From: Piscibacillus sp052246295
GTDB lineage: Bacteria; Bacillota; Bacilli; Bacillales; Alkalibacillaceae
Reading direction: 5' to 3' (one strand)
Assembly (NCBI GenBank): GCA_052246295.1
Contig: JBQQCO010000003.1
DNA length: 64,000 bases
Under the pieces are notes generated by a model. That model saw only the letters and a program-made list of their open reading frames with translations, was not told where the DNA came from and did no database searches. The first letter of the stretch is position 1. Every line of letters begins with the position of its first letter. Position numbers and translations under genes: made by a program. Positions 8,837-17,334 of this stretch are shown here, in pieces.

Positions 8837-8940
8837 TAGGATTTTTCATTTATATTATTAGGGGGAGTTTATGCTTTTAAAGCTATCTTTTTAAAAGGGT
8901 GAGAGCTTAAAATTCTTGTTCAGAGTCCTTATAGATTAGA

Positions 8941-9201
8941 TTACATATCAGAGTCAGAATCTTCTTCTGTATCTTCACCTAGATCAGAATCTTCTTCTGT
9001 GTCTTCGCCCATACCATCATCTGTTGAATCTTCTTCACCAGTAGTGCTATCATCTGTAGTACCGTCTTCAGTTGTACCGCTATCTTCTTCAGTTGCTGGA
9101 TCCTCTACTGCTGGATCTTCAGCTGGATCTTCTTCACCGCCACCACAAGCTGCTAAGAAACCTGTACCTACTAATAAAGAACTGATAATTAATTTTTTCA
9201 T
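8941..9201 (-). CDS. Small, highly acidic putative lipoprotein
   Basis: An 86-residue protein: MKKLIISSLLVGTGFLAAC is a lipoprotein signal peptide with lipobox LAAC, and everything after the cysteine is a low-complexity tail of Asp, Glu, Ser, Thr and Gly. The unit GEDTEEDSD occurs twice near the end. I start at the ATG at 9201 because AAAGGAGTG is well spaced from it, whereas the earlier GTG at 9210 lies inside that site. No domain is recognisable. Acid-rich surface proteins are common in salt-loving Bacillaceae. Function unknown. Confidence 0.7.
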   Translation of the reverse strand: MKKLIISSLLVGTGFLAACGGGEEDPAEDPAVEDPATEEDSGTTEDGTTDDSTTGEEDSTDDGMGEDTEEDSDLGEDTEEDSDSDM

Positions 9202-9502
9202 TCTAAACACTCCTTTTTTATATGTTTAAAAATTGTGTGATTGCAACCTGTTTTTGGAGTTGCACTAATCAGATACCCGGCTCAATCACATCCAAAACAC
9301 ATGTCACTGACTTGTAATTAAAGAAATGTTTAGTTAAAACTATAAGTGTCTTAAGTCCTAGATTAGTTTATAAAACATTGGCAAACTAATTAACTCGTCC
9401 TCACAAATACCGACCTATTTTTACAAAAATATTTCACCCTCACTCAATTACTCCAACATTTTGTTTAAAAAGTTCTTTTTTTTTATGTTTTAAGATTTAA
9501 AA

Positions 9503-9525
9503 AAACTGGGGTTGATCACCCCAGC
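9503..9525 (-). terminator. Intrinsic terminator of the cstA-hydratase operon
   Basis: CTGGGGT and CACCCCAG (with TGAT between) form a GC-rich hairpin followed on the minus strand by a run of T. The stretch 9202-9502 between the lipoprotein gene and this hairpin is AT-rich; I see nothing else in it beyond the lipoprotein's ribosome site. Confidence 0.75.
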
Positions 9526-9528
9526 TAA

Positions 9529-10278
9529 TTACTTTACATTTAGTTTTAGTTTACCAATGTTTTCGAAGCTTGCTTCATATACTCCTTGCATTAGTTTTTG
9601 CGGCATAATAAAAGTTCCAGATGAAACAATCATGTCCTTTTCTAACTTATTTCCTTCTGTGCTCAACTCTTGAACTAACCATTTCATTGAGTTGATTGGG
9701 TTTCCTAATACATCACTAGAACAACCAGTGGCAACCGTGTCGCCGTTAAATGTAACTTTTGCGTTAATTGAGTTTAATTGCTCGACTGTAACTCCAGATA
9801 TAGGTTTACCTACTACTACTTTACCTGCCACAGCTCGATCTGCAACAATTTGAGTTAGGCTTAAATTAGGAAACCAGTCTTTATAACGAGAGTCTGGCAC
9901 CTCAATACCCGGTGCAATTCTTGTTTTGCTTAGAATCGTATTCTCATCATCGTTTGGATTAATCTCTTGGTCGATTAGAAACATTAACTCTATTTCAATT
10001 AATGGTTCAGATAACTTTTCTATCAAAATTTCTCCACTTACGACTGAGTCCTCTGTCAAAGCACCATACAAAGGGGCATTTGCTCCAAATAATTCTTGTG
10101 TTTCCTGGCTGGTTAGACTAATCTTATAACCTTTTAAATGATTTCCCCTGTTAGACTCGATTTCTATAAGCTGTCTTTGATATTGATAGGCTTCTCGTAA
10201 AGACCCATTGACCTGATAATCGACACTCAGTTTGTCCCCACCTTGATGGGCTTGTTCTAACTTTTCTAGTAAACTCAA
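9529..10278 (-). CDS. 2-keto-4-pentenoate hydratase-family protein (MhpD/DmpH type)
   Basis: A 249-residue enzyme of the fumarylacetoacetase-like fold, in the branch of 2-hydroxypenta-2,4-dienoate hydratase and 4-oxalocrotonate decarboxylase. Supporting segments are KGYKISLTSQETQELFGANAP, the metal-binding glutamates in EPLIEIELMFLI, APGIEVPDSRY and the late GNPINSMKWL and SGTF. The gene lies 13 bases after a CstA-like transporter and is followed by a terminator, so the two form an operon. Other genes of aromatic meta-cleavage are not seen nearby, so the true substrate is uncertain; a 2-keto acid imported by CstA is only a guess. Confidence 0.75.
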   Translation of the reverse strand: MSLLEKLEQAHQGGDKLSVDYQVNGSLREAYQYQRQLIEIESNRGNHLKGYKISLTSQETQELFGANAPLYGALTEDSVVSGEILIEKLSEPLIEIELMFLIDQEINPNDDENTILSKTRIAPGIEVPDSRYKDWFPNLSLTQIVADRAVAGKVVVGKPISGVTVEQLNSINAKVTFNGDTVATGCSSDVLGNPINSMKWLVQELSTEGNKLEKDMIVSSGTFIMPQKLMQGVYEASFENIGKLKLNVK

Positions 10279-10291
10279 TTACGTCACTCCC

Positions 10292-11743
10292 TTAGTTTGC
10301 ATTCGATTGGGCAACACTTGGGTAACCGTTATGTTTCTCTTGATAGACTTGCCAAGCAAACCAAGTGATAACCACCAACCATAGAATGGATCCAAGAATC
10401 ATAGATAATGAGTAATCAAGGCCAAACCCTTCTGGTGCGTAAAAGATATATGTTGATGTAACACCAGTCATAACGGTCGCTGGCACACTACAAATCCAGT
10501 GAAACTTAGCTTGTTTTAATAGATAAACAGCTGCTGTCCAAAGCATCACCGTGGCAACCACTTGGTTTGTCCAACCAACGTAACGCCATAAAAACGAATA
10601 ATCGATTTGAGTTAATAGAAATGCTGGTAATGCAACAGGGACAATTAGTAATAGTTTTGATTTTTTCCCTCCAAAATCAATTTTAGTTGTCTGGTTTAAT
10701 AAGTCACCTAGCATCATCCGCGATGAGCGTAAGGCTGTGTCTCCCGTTGTAATTGGTAGGATAATAACACCTAAGATGGCTAGAATTCCGCCCAATGTAC
10801 CAAGTGTTGTTTGACTAATCTCGTTAACAACACCCGCTGCTCCACCTGCTGCTACTGCCTCTTGCAACCCTCCAGTGCTACCAAAGAACGTCATACCAGC
10901 TGCCGCCCAAATTAAAGCGATCACACCCTCTGCAACCATAGCACCGTAAAATACTTTTCGTCCTTCTGATTCCTTCTTAATCGTTCTAGCAAGAATAGGA
11001 CTCTGTGTACTATGAAACCCAGAAATTGCACCACAAGAAATGGTGACAAATAATAAAGGCCAAAGCGGTAGCTCACCAGGATGCATATTAGCAAATGTTA
11101 AATTAGGAATAGGATTTTCAAATAAGAACAGCATGCCAAACGCAACAGCCGCTGCCATAAATAATAAGATTCCTCCAAAGATCGGATAGACTTTCCCGAT
11201 TACTTTATTAATTGGTAAAACAGCTGCAACTAATAAGTAAATGAATACAAGAATAATCGCTGTTGTGAACGTTAATGGTGTGATTTGTGCGATTAATTCA
11301 GCTGGACCTGCTGTAAATGCAGCAGCTACCAAAATCATAAGTACGATTGAAACAATATTAATCGTTGATTGTGCGTATTTTCCTAAGTATTTTCCAACAA
11401 TCGTCGGATATTGTGCTCCATTATGTCTTACGGACATCATTCCCGCAAAGTAATCATGTACGGCACCTGCAAAAATCGTTCCAATTACAATCCAAATAAA
11501 TGCAACAGGTCCATATAATGCTCCTAAAACAGCTCCAAAAATTGGACCAAGCCCAGCGATGTTTAATAGCTGGATTAAGCTTCCTTTCCACCAACTCATA
11601 GGACTGAAATCAAAACCGTCACGTTTAGAATAGGCGGGCGTCTGTTTAGTATCGTCCGCGCCAAAAATTTGTTCAACCACCTTTCCGTAAATGATATAGC
11701 CAAAGATTAAGATAAAGATGGATGCGATGAATGTCAGCATCAC
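10292..11743 (-). CDS. CstA-family transporter (short form)
   Basis: A 483-residue multi-helix protein of the carbon-starvation family, which transports pyruvate or peptides. The N-terminal segment FDFSPMSWWKGSLIQLLNIAGLGPIFGAVLGALYGP matches the family core, and GAVHDYFAGMMSVRHNGAQYP is a CstA hallmark. It lacks the long C-terminal part of E. coli CstA (about 700 residues) and matches the shorter Firmicute type. It heads an operon with the hydratase. A CodY-like site lies in the shared region upstream, between this gene and ilvE. Confidence 0.88.
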   Translation of the reverse strand: MMLTFIASIFILIFGYIIYGKVVEQIFGADDTKQTPAYSKRDGFDFSPMSWWKGSLIQLLNIAGLGPIFGAVLGALYGPVAFIWIVIGTIFAGAVHDYFAGMMSVRHNGAQYPTIVGKYLGKYAQSTINIVSIVLMILVAAAFTAGPAELIAQITPLTFTTAIILVFIYLLVAAVLPINKVIGKVYPIFGGILLFMAAAVAFGMLFLFENPIPNLTFANMHPGELPLWPLLFVTISCGAISGFHSTQSPILARTIKKESEGRKVFYGAMVAEGVIALIWAAAGMTFFGSTGGLQEAVAAGGAAGVVNEISQTTLGTLGGILAILGVIILPITTGDTALRSSRMMLGDLLNQTTKIDFGGKKSKLLLIVPVALPAFLLTQIDYSFLWRYVGWTNQVVATVMLWTAAVYLLKQAKFHWICSVPATVMTGVTSTYIFYAPEGFGLDYSLSMILGSILWLVVITWFAWQVYQEKHNGYPSVAQSNAN

Positions 11744-11821
11744 TGGACCTCCTTTCGTTTTTTGAAAATTTAATCGTTATTCTACGCCTCAATTTTGGTC
11801 AAATCAACCCCTTTCCAATTA

Positions 11822-11836
11822 AATTTTTAAAATATT
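11822..11836. promoter_or_regulatory. Candidate CodY box between cstA and ilvE
   Basis: AATTTTTAAAATATT matches the CodY consensus AATTTTCWGAAAATT at 12 of 15 positions. It lies between the divergent cstA and ilvE genes; branched-chain aminotransferase genes are typical CodY targets. The region is AT-rich, so chance is a serious alternative. Confidence 0.35.
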
Positions 11837-11867
11837 CAAATAAAAACGCTTACATTAAAAAAAGGGG

Positions 11868-11896
11868 TTGAAAACGCGTCAAACGTGTATTAAGAT
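11868..11896 (+). promoter_or_regulatory. Predicted SigA promoter of ilvE
   Basis: TTGAAA and TAAGAT are 17 bases apart and end about 37 bases before the ilvE ATG. The TTG of the -35 box opens a longer frame (from 11868) that should not be taken as the gene start. Confidence 0.55.
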
Positions 11897-11933
11897 AAAT
11901 ATTAAAATTTTCGGAAAACAAGGAGATGACAAC

Positions 11934-13034
11934 ATGGAAAATCGTACACTAAGAGTCTTTAAAACTACTGACTATCGAGAAAAACCTAACAGCGATGAAC
12001 TAGCATTCGGCCGAACATTTACAGACCACATGTTTGTAATGGATTATTCAGAATCAGAAGGCTGGCACGATGCCAAAATCGTACCTTATGAACCTCTCAA
12101 AGTAGATCCTGCTGCGATGGTATTCCACTATGGTCAATCCGTATTTGAAGGCCTTAAAGCGTACCTTAACCCTCAAGGTGAACCTCTTCTATTCCGCCCA
12201 CAGAAGAACATTGCGCGCTTAAACCGTTCTAACGAGCGCTTATGCATCCCACCCATTGATGAAGACTTTCTCTTACATGCCTTAAAACAATTAATTCATA
12301 TTGAAAAAGAATGGATCCCTGAAGCAGATGGCACTTCACTTTACATTCGGCCTATGATTATATCAACAGAACCATTTCTAGGGGTGGCACCATCTAAACA
12401 ATACAAACTCGTGATTATCCTGTCGCCAGTCGGAGCTTACTATAAAGAAGGGATTAATCCGATTAAAATTGCGGTTGAGAATGAATACGTTCGAGCAGTC
12501 CGAGGTGGAACAGGTGAAGCTAAAACAGGTGGGAACTACGCTTCTAGTCTAAAAGCGCAAGAGGTCGCTTCCAAAGGTGGCTACTCTCAAGTTCTTTGGT
12601 TAGATGGTGTTGAGAAGAAATATATTGAAGAGGTTGGAAGTATGAATGTGTTTTTCAAAATTGGTGATGAAGTTGTGACACCTCAGTTAAACGGAAGTAT
12701 TCTCAGTGGTGTTACGCGTAGTTCTGTCATTCAATTATTAGAACATTGGGGTGTTAACGTTCGCGAAAGTAAATTAACGATTGAAGAACTCTACGAAGAA
12801 TATACGAATGGAAATGTTGAAGAAGTTTTTGGCTCTGGTACAGCTGCTGTCATCTCACCTATTGGTCAATTGGATTGGAATAATCATCAGATGGTGTTTA
12901 ACAACGGAAAAACCGGCAAATTGGCAAAAGAATTATATGACACACTAACAGGAATTCAATACGGTCGTCTAGCTGACCCGTTTAATTGGGTAGAAAAAGT
13001 CACTGCCCATAATGAAATGCACAAAGTAGGTTAA
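11934..13034 (+). CDS. ilvE: Branched-chain amino-acid aminotransferase
   Basis: A PLP-dependent fold-type IV transaminase, 366 residues, that interconverts leucine, isoleucine and valine with their 2-keto acids. The lysine that binds PLP lies in GEAKTGGNYASS, and VRGGTGEAKTGGNYASSLKA matches the B. subtilis YbgE/YwaA and mammalian BCAT group. GSGTAAVISPIG near the C-terminus is the phosphate-binding region. AAGGAG at 11920 fits the ATG at 11934, so the longer frame is rejected. The gene ends in a hairpin shared with the convergent asnB. Confidence 0.93.
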   Translation: MENRTLRVFKTTDYREKPNSDELAFGRTFTDHMFVMDYSESEGWHDAKIVPYEPLKVDPAAMVFHYGQSVFEGLKAYLNPQGEPLLFRPQKNIARLNRSNERLCIPPIDEDFLLHALKQLIHIEKEWIPEADGTSLYIRPMIISTEPFLGVAPSKQYKLVIILSPVGAYYKEGINPIKIAVENEYVRAVRGGTGEAKTGGNYASSLKAQEVASKGGYSQVLWLDGVEKKYIEEVGSMNVFFKIGDEVVTPQLNGSILSGVTRSSVIQLLEHWGVNVRESKLTIEELYEEYTNGNVEEVFGSGTAAVISPIGQLDWNNHQMVFNNGKTGKLAKELYDTLTGIQYGRLADPFNWVEKVTAHNEMHKVG

Positions 13035-13057
13035 GGCACGAGGCCTTAACCTACTTT
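13023..13057. terminator. Two-way terminator containing both convergent stop codons
   Basis: AAAGTAGGTTAAGGC and its exact complement form a 15-bp stem with a 5-base loop. The stop codons of ilvE (13032-13034) and asnB (13051-13053) both lie inside the stem, so the two genes are only 16 bases apart and share one terminator. Confidence 0.8.
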
Positions 13058-14898
13058 ATTTTCACTTGATATTGACGCATCCAATAATCTATCTGGCACA
13101 AATGTGCGATCAATTGTGGACCTTGCATCAGCTGACCATACCAAGGCTCTTTAAAATCAGCTCCTTGTGAGTCTACCAGTTTCTGAATTTGATCTTTTGA
13201 CATTACTTCAAGCAATGGACTATTAGAATCTTGTAAAATCTCATTCATCCAATTCATAACTAATTCCGTGTATTTAGGCTGAAATGTTTTCGGATAAGGA
13301 TTCTTTTTACGATATAAGATGTCATGAGGTAAAATGCCCTCTAACGCTTTACGAAGCAACCCTTTTTCCAAACCGCCTACATTTTTCATCTCCCAAGGGA
13401 CATTCCATACATACTCCACTAAGCGGTGATCCGCGAATGGCACTCTCACTTCTAAGGTTGCTCCCATGCTCATTCGATCTTTACGATCCAATAATTGTGT
13501 CATAAACCAGTTCATATTAAGGTAAAACATCTCACGGCGTTTGCGATCGATCTCACTTTCTCCATCTAATCGTGGTGTTTCGGCGACGGTATCTTGATAC
13601 CGTTGTTGAACGTAATCTTTAAGGTTTAATTTTTTCTTCCATTCAGGTAAAAGAAGTGCTTCACGATGGTCTAATGAACGAATCCACGGAAAACCATCAT
13701 CCCCACTCGTCTCTGGGTTATGGAACCATGGGTAACCTCCGAAGATTTCATCAGCACATTCACCAGATAAGCTAACGGTCGTGTCCTGTTTAATCTTATG
13801 GCAGAACCAAAGTAAGGATGAATCGACATCTGCCATTCCGGGTTGGTCACGAAGAATAACGGATTCTTTCAACGTATTAAATAGTTCTTCTTCAGTAATA
13901 ATGCAGTCAGAATGCTTCGTATTAAACTCATCGACCATAATCTTAATAAAATCCCGATCATCTGACGGTTGAAAAGTACTTTTTTCAAAATGTTTGTCAT
14001 TACCTTTATAGTCAACTGAATAAGTCGGAAGCTGACCTTGGTCCGTTTCTTTGAAATGGTTAGCCGCAATGGCTGTAATGGCACTCGAATCGACCCCACC
14101 TGATAAAAACGTTGAAATCGGCACATCAGATACAAGTTGGCGCTTTACTGCATCCACAAATAGGTGACGAACTTTCTCAACTGTTTCATCAAACGAGTCT
14201 TGGTGTTCTTCGCTTTTCACGTTCCAGTAGCGCCACTTCTTCACCCCTTCCCTTGTGACCAACATCGCGTGACCCGCTCTAAGCTCATTAATTTGACTAA
14301 ATATACCATGTCCGGGAGTTCTAGAAGGACCAAGTCCGAACACTTCTGCTAACCCGTCACAGTCGACAGTAGGTTCAATCGAAGGGTGTTCTAAAATGGC
14401 TTTAATTTCTGACCCGAAGATGACCTTTTTGTCTGTTTCAGCATAAAAAAGCGGCTTTACACCTAGGCGATCGCGTGCAATAAAAACCCGTTCATTTTTC
14501 TCATCCCAAATGGCAAACGCGAAAATTCCATTCAAATGGTCAAGGCAATCTGGTCCCCAGTGTACATAAGCGTTTAAGAGTACTTCCGTATCACATGTCG
14601 TTTTGAAGCGATACCCTCGCTTCATTAGCTCTTTTTTTATGTCATTAGTATTGTACAATTCACCATTGTAAATAATGGTATAAGTATTCCCAACATGATT
14701 GACAATCATCGGTTGCTTTCCTTTTTCAACATCAATAACCGCAAGCCGTCGATGCCCGAAAGCGACATGCTGATTTAAATAGTAGCCTTCATCATCTGTT
14801 CCCCGTTTAATAATCCTACTTGTCATTCTCTTAATAATTTCATCATGTTCCCGATGGTTGATCCCTTCCCATTCAACCCAACCGGTAATTCCACACAT
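13051..14898 (-). CDS. asnB: Asparagine synthase (glutamine-hydrolysing)
   Basis: A 615-residue amidotransferase that makes asparagine from aspartate, ATP and glutamine. The class II glutaminase domain begins MCGITGW; the cysteine must be residue 2, which fixes the start at 14898 and not at an earlier frame start. RHRRLAVID-type and GNTYTIIYNGELYN segments follow. The synthetase domain has the ATP PP-loop SGGVDSSAI and SLSGECADEIFGGYPW. The length is that of B. subtilis AsnO (614), so it may be the AsnO type; I cannot tell AsnB from AsnO further. Confidence 0.92.
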   Translation of the reverse strand: MCGITGWVEWEGINHREHDEIIKRMTSRIIKRGTDDEGYYLNQHVAFGHRRLAVIDVEKGKQPMIVNHVGNTYTIIYNGELYNTNDIKKELMKRGYRFKTTCDTEVLLNAYVHWGPDCLDHLNGIFAFAIWDEKNERVFIARDRLGVKPLFYAETDKKVIFGSEIKAILEHPSIEPTVDCDGLAEVFGLGPSRTPGHGIFSQINELRAGHAMLVTREGVKKWRYWNVKSEEHQDSFDETVEKVRHLFVDAVKRQLVSDVPISTFLSGGVDSSAITAIAANHFKETDQGQLPTYSVDYKGNDKHFEKSTFQPSDDRDFIKIMVDEFNTKHSDCIITEEELFNTLKESVILRDQPGMADVDSSLLWFCHKIKQDTTVSLSGECADEIFGGYPWFHNPETSGDDGFPWIRSLDHREALLLPEWKKKLNLKDYVQQRYQDTVAETPRLDGESEIDRKRREMFYLNMNWFMTQLLDRKDRMSMGATLEVRVPFADHRLVEYVWNVPWEMKNVGGLEKGLLRKALEGILPHDILYRKKNPYPKTFQPKYTELVMNWMNEILQDSNSPLLEVMSKDQIQKLVDSQGADFKEPWYGQLMQGPQLIAHLCQIDYWMRQYQVKIK

Positions 14899-15041
14899 AT
14901 TGCCAACTCCCTTTTTCGTGTAAAAATGCACTTATGGAGTATTATATGAAGGGGAGACTGTATGGTTCTTATTTCTGAATAGACCATTCTCAAGATTATT
15001 GTTAAGATAAAAATTACTACATACAAAAAGTGGGTTGTTTT

Positions 15042-15929
15042 ATGGACCAACGTTATTCAAAAGCACAATTCGCATCTATATTAGGAATTATAGCTAACCT
15101 TCTTTTAGCCATTATAAAAGGCGTAGCAGGTGTTTTCACCAATAGTAAAGCCCTAATAGCCGATGCTTTCCACTCTGCATCTGATGTTGTAAGCTCTTTT
15201 GCAGTACTAATCGGAATTCGAGCCGCCCGTAAGCCACCAGACCCTGAACACCCATATGGGCACGGGAAGGCCGAGAACATAGCGACTTTAATTGTCTCGA
15301 TCTTATTAATTGTCGTGGGTTTTGAGATTTTACTCGATTCGATTCAATCTATTTGGGATCGAACAACAGAAGAAACAAGCGTTTACGCCTTGTATGTTGT
15401 TATTTTTTCCATCGTAGTCAAAGAAGCGTTATTTCAATATAAATACCGACTCGGTAAAAAAATAAGTAGCCCAGCAATCATGGCTGACGCCTGGCACCAC
15501 CGATCAGACGCCATTTCTTCTTTCATAGCTTTAGCCGGGATTGGACTATCCATTTTAGGACGAGAATATGACATTACCGCTTTATTGTACTTCGACCCAG
15601 TTGCAGGAAGTTTAATCGCGGTCTTAGTCATGTGGATGGGCTTCAAACTTGGTAAAGACGCAGTCCATGTCACCCTTGAGACTGTTCTTGATAATGAAGA
15701 GGTTGAACATTTCTTCGAATGCGTTATGACCGTAGAAGGTGTCAAAAGAATCGACACCTTCAACGCCCGAACCCACGGCTCTTACGTCATCATTGACGTT
15801 AAAATCAGCGTCGATCCGAACATTACGGTTGATGAAGGTCACGCGATCGCCGCACGGGTTAAAGAAAAACTAATGGACAACCACGAGGAAGTTCAGGATG
15901 TATATGTACACGTGAATCCGTTTCATTAA
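15042..15929 (+). CDS. Cation diffusion facilitator family exporter
   Basis: A 295-residue CDF antiporter that expels divalent cations (Zn, Fe, Mn or Co) in exchange for protons. Both metal motifs are present as HxxxD: DAFHSASD in helix 2 and DAWHHRSD in helix 5. The region GHGKAENIATL and the cytoplasmic dimer domain RTHGSYVIIDVKISVDPN are as expected. I choose the ATG at 15042; a GTG at 15030 has no ribosome site. It is divergent from asnB and is followed by a terminator and the largest phased array of the window. Confidence 0.88.
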   Translation: MDQRYSKAQFASILGIIANLLLAIIKGVAGVFTNSKALIADAFHSASDVVSSFAVLIGIRAARKPPDPEHPYGHGKAENIATLIVSILLIVVGFEILLDSIQSIWDRTTEETSVYALYVVIFSIVVKEALFQYKYRLGKKISSPAIMADAWHHRSDAISSFIALAGIGLSILGREYDITALLYFDPVAGSLIAVLVMWMGFKLGKDAVHVTLETVLDNEEVEHFFECVMTVEGVKRIDTFNARTHGSYVIIDVKISVDPNITVDEGHAIAARVKEKLMDNHEEVQDVYVHVNPFH

Positions 15930-15933
15930 ATGA

Positions 15934-15964
15934 AAATCCCTCCCGCTTTGATGTGGAGGGATTT
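15934..15964 (+). terminator. Intrinsic terminator of the CDF exporter gene
   Basis: AAATCCCTCC and GGAGGGATTT form a hairpin four bases after the stop codon. Array B begins 14 bases later. Confidence 0.75.
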
Positions 15965-15977
15965 ATTCATATCAAAG

Positions 15978-16245
15978 TTTATGAACGGGTTTTTTGACTT
16001 TATGAACGTGTTCCGCTCATTTATGAACGGGTTTCTCTCACTTATGAACGGGTTTCTCTCACTTATGAACGGGTTTCTCTCACTTATGAACGGGTTTCGC
16101 TCACTTATGAACGGGTTTTCCGTCTTTATGAACGGCTTCCACCCATTTATGAACGGGTTTTCCGTCTTTATGAACGGCTTCCACCCATTTATGAACGGGT
16201 TTTCCGTCTTTATGAACGGCTTCCACCCATTTATGAACGGGTTTT
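15978..16245 (+). repeat. 21-bp phased repeat array B (13 copies of TTTATGAACGG)
   Basis: The word (T/C)TTATGAACG(G) has its ATG at 15981 and at every 21 bases to 16233, thirteen copies with no phase break. The 9-10 base fillers also repeat: GTTTCTCTCAC recurs in the left half, and GTTTTCCGTC alternates with CTTCCACCCA in the right half, giving a 42-bp higher-order unit. The last copy enters the convergent NERD gene, and its TTA is that gene's stop codon. The run is open in one frame (heptads MNGFxxF), but no ribosome site supports a protein. Confidence 0.95.
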
Positions 16246-17229
16246 CGAATTTTTATTTTTTCTCTTTAAGTAATCAAAATCTCGTTTATAATCAAAGTCC
16301 AACTGATAACGGGTGCCTCTTCTTTGACCTAACTGTTTAAGGCCCGACCTAGCTAATAAATCTCTAGTCGTACTATGTGATTGAATACCCGTGAACTGGC
16401 GAAACTCTCGATTGGTAATCTCCTTTTTTCCTAGCAAAAAACTATCTTTTAATGCTGTCATATAGGCATCCGATGATCTTAGTTGACAATTCGGACATTC
16501 AAAACGAAGCTGAAAAATTTTCGTACCTAACACTCCGCACTTCGGACACACAATCCCTCTTTGAAGCACGCTCTCATTAACCCGAAACCTCTTAAACACA
16601 TCCGCTATGTAGTTTTGGTGATTCGCTACCATCTGACTTCCCACCCATTTCATATCACTGATACTCATAACAGGGGTTTTGTAGAGTTCTGAAAGCTCAC
16701 GTATTTTACTCGAAAGCTTAGGAAGCGTGATCACTTTATCCTGGTATTTGGAGACTGAAGATTTTAGTAGTGCTTGGGAGTTGGTCATAGTTACGAGAGT
16801 TTCAACGGAGATTGAAGAAGCACCTATCATTTCTAACCACATTTGTAATTGATATTTTTGTTCTTCAGCTTGTAAAACTGGGTCTTGATAGATTTTATCT
16901 TTGTGCAAAACTTGGTTGAATTCATTAAACTCAACTTGATCGCGATAATTTTTAGCTTCAATAATCAGAAAAAATCTCGGAGTTAGTAGTAAGCAATCTA
17001 TTTGGAAGTAGTATCCGTTAAAAGGTAGGCGTATTTGGAAAATGATGTCGTGCTGAAAATTCATTTTGGATAATTGATAACGCAGCTGGCTTTCTCTATA
17101 ATAACCGGCGTACTCACGTGAAAGTTGATCCTGGACCATAGTGTAGTTTTCAAAGTGGGAGGTAAGACGTCTAATAAAAGCCTCAAGTTGAAGTAAATAA
17201 GGTGGAAGATGAAGTTCTTTTAAAATCAT
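16231..17229 (-). CDS. NERD-domain (nuclease-related) protein
   Basis: A 332-residue protein with the nuclease-related domain NERD: QIDCLLLTPRFFLIIEAKNY carries the conserved Asp and the Glu-x-Lys of the restriction-like core. A zinc ribbon follows (CPKCGVLG then CPNCQ). The C-terminal end is basic and resembles a DNA-binding tail. Members are common in Bacillaceae and their role is poorly known. The start ATG at 17229 has a distant AAAGGGG. The last codons and stop lie within array B, so the repeat contributes the C-terminus (KTRS). Confidence 0.82.
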   Translation of the reverse strand: MILKELHLPPYLLQLEAFIRRLTSHFENYTMVQDQLSREYAGYYRESQLRYQLSKMNFQHDIIFQIRLPFNGYYFQIDCLLLTPRFFLIIEAKNYRDQVEFNEFNQVLHKDKIYQDPVLQAEEQKYQLQMWLEMIGASSISVETLVTMTNSQALLKSSVSKYQDKVITLPKLSSKIRELSELYKTPVMSISDMKWVGSQMVANHQNYIADVFKRFRVNESVLQRGIVCPKCGVLGTKIFQLRFECPNCQLRSSDAYMTALKDSFLLGKKEITNREFRQFTGIQSHSTTRDLLARSGLKQLGQRRGTRYQLDFDYKRDFDYLKRKNKNSKTRS

Positions 17230-17298
17230 TATTACATAAAAAACCCCTTTCTGTTATTTATATATTTATTATAAAAATTAATCCCAAATAATCAATAT

Positions 17299-17330
17299 AA
17301 AAACCAGCCACAAGCCATGGCTGGTTTTCG
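17299..17330 (-). terminator. Intrinsic terminator of the acyl-CoA ligase gene
   Basis: AAAACCAGCC and GGCTGGTTTT form a hairpin four bases after the stop codon of the ligase gene on the minus strand. Confidence 0.75.
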
Positions 17331-17334
17331 ACAT

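Noticed and set aside
15978..16245. CRISPR array
   Set aside because: The repeated word is about 11 bp and fillers 9-10 bp that also repeat; CRISPRs have 24-48 bp repeats and unique spacers, and no cas genes are present.
15930..16340. 136-residue frame with MNGF heptads
   Set aside because: It runs through the CDF terminator and the phased array, has no ribosome site and ends inside the convergent NERD gene; heptads follow from the 21-bp DNA period.
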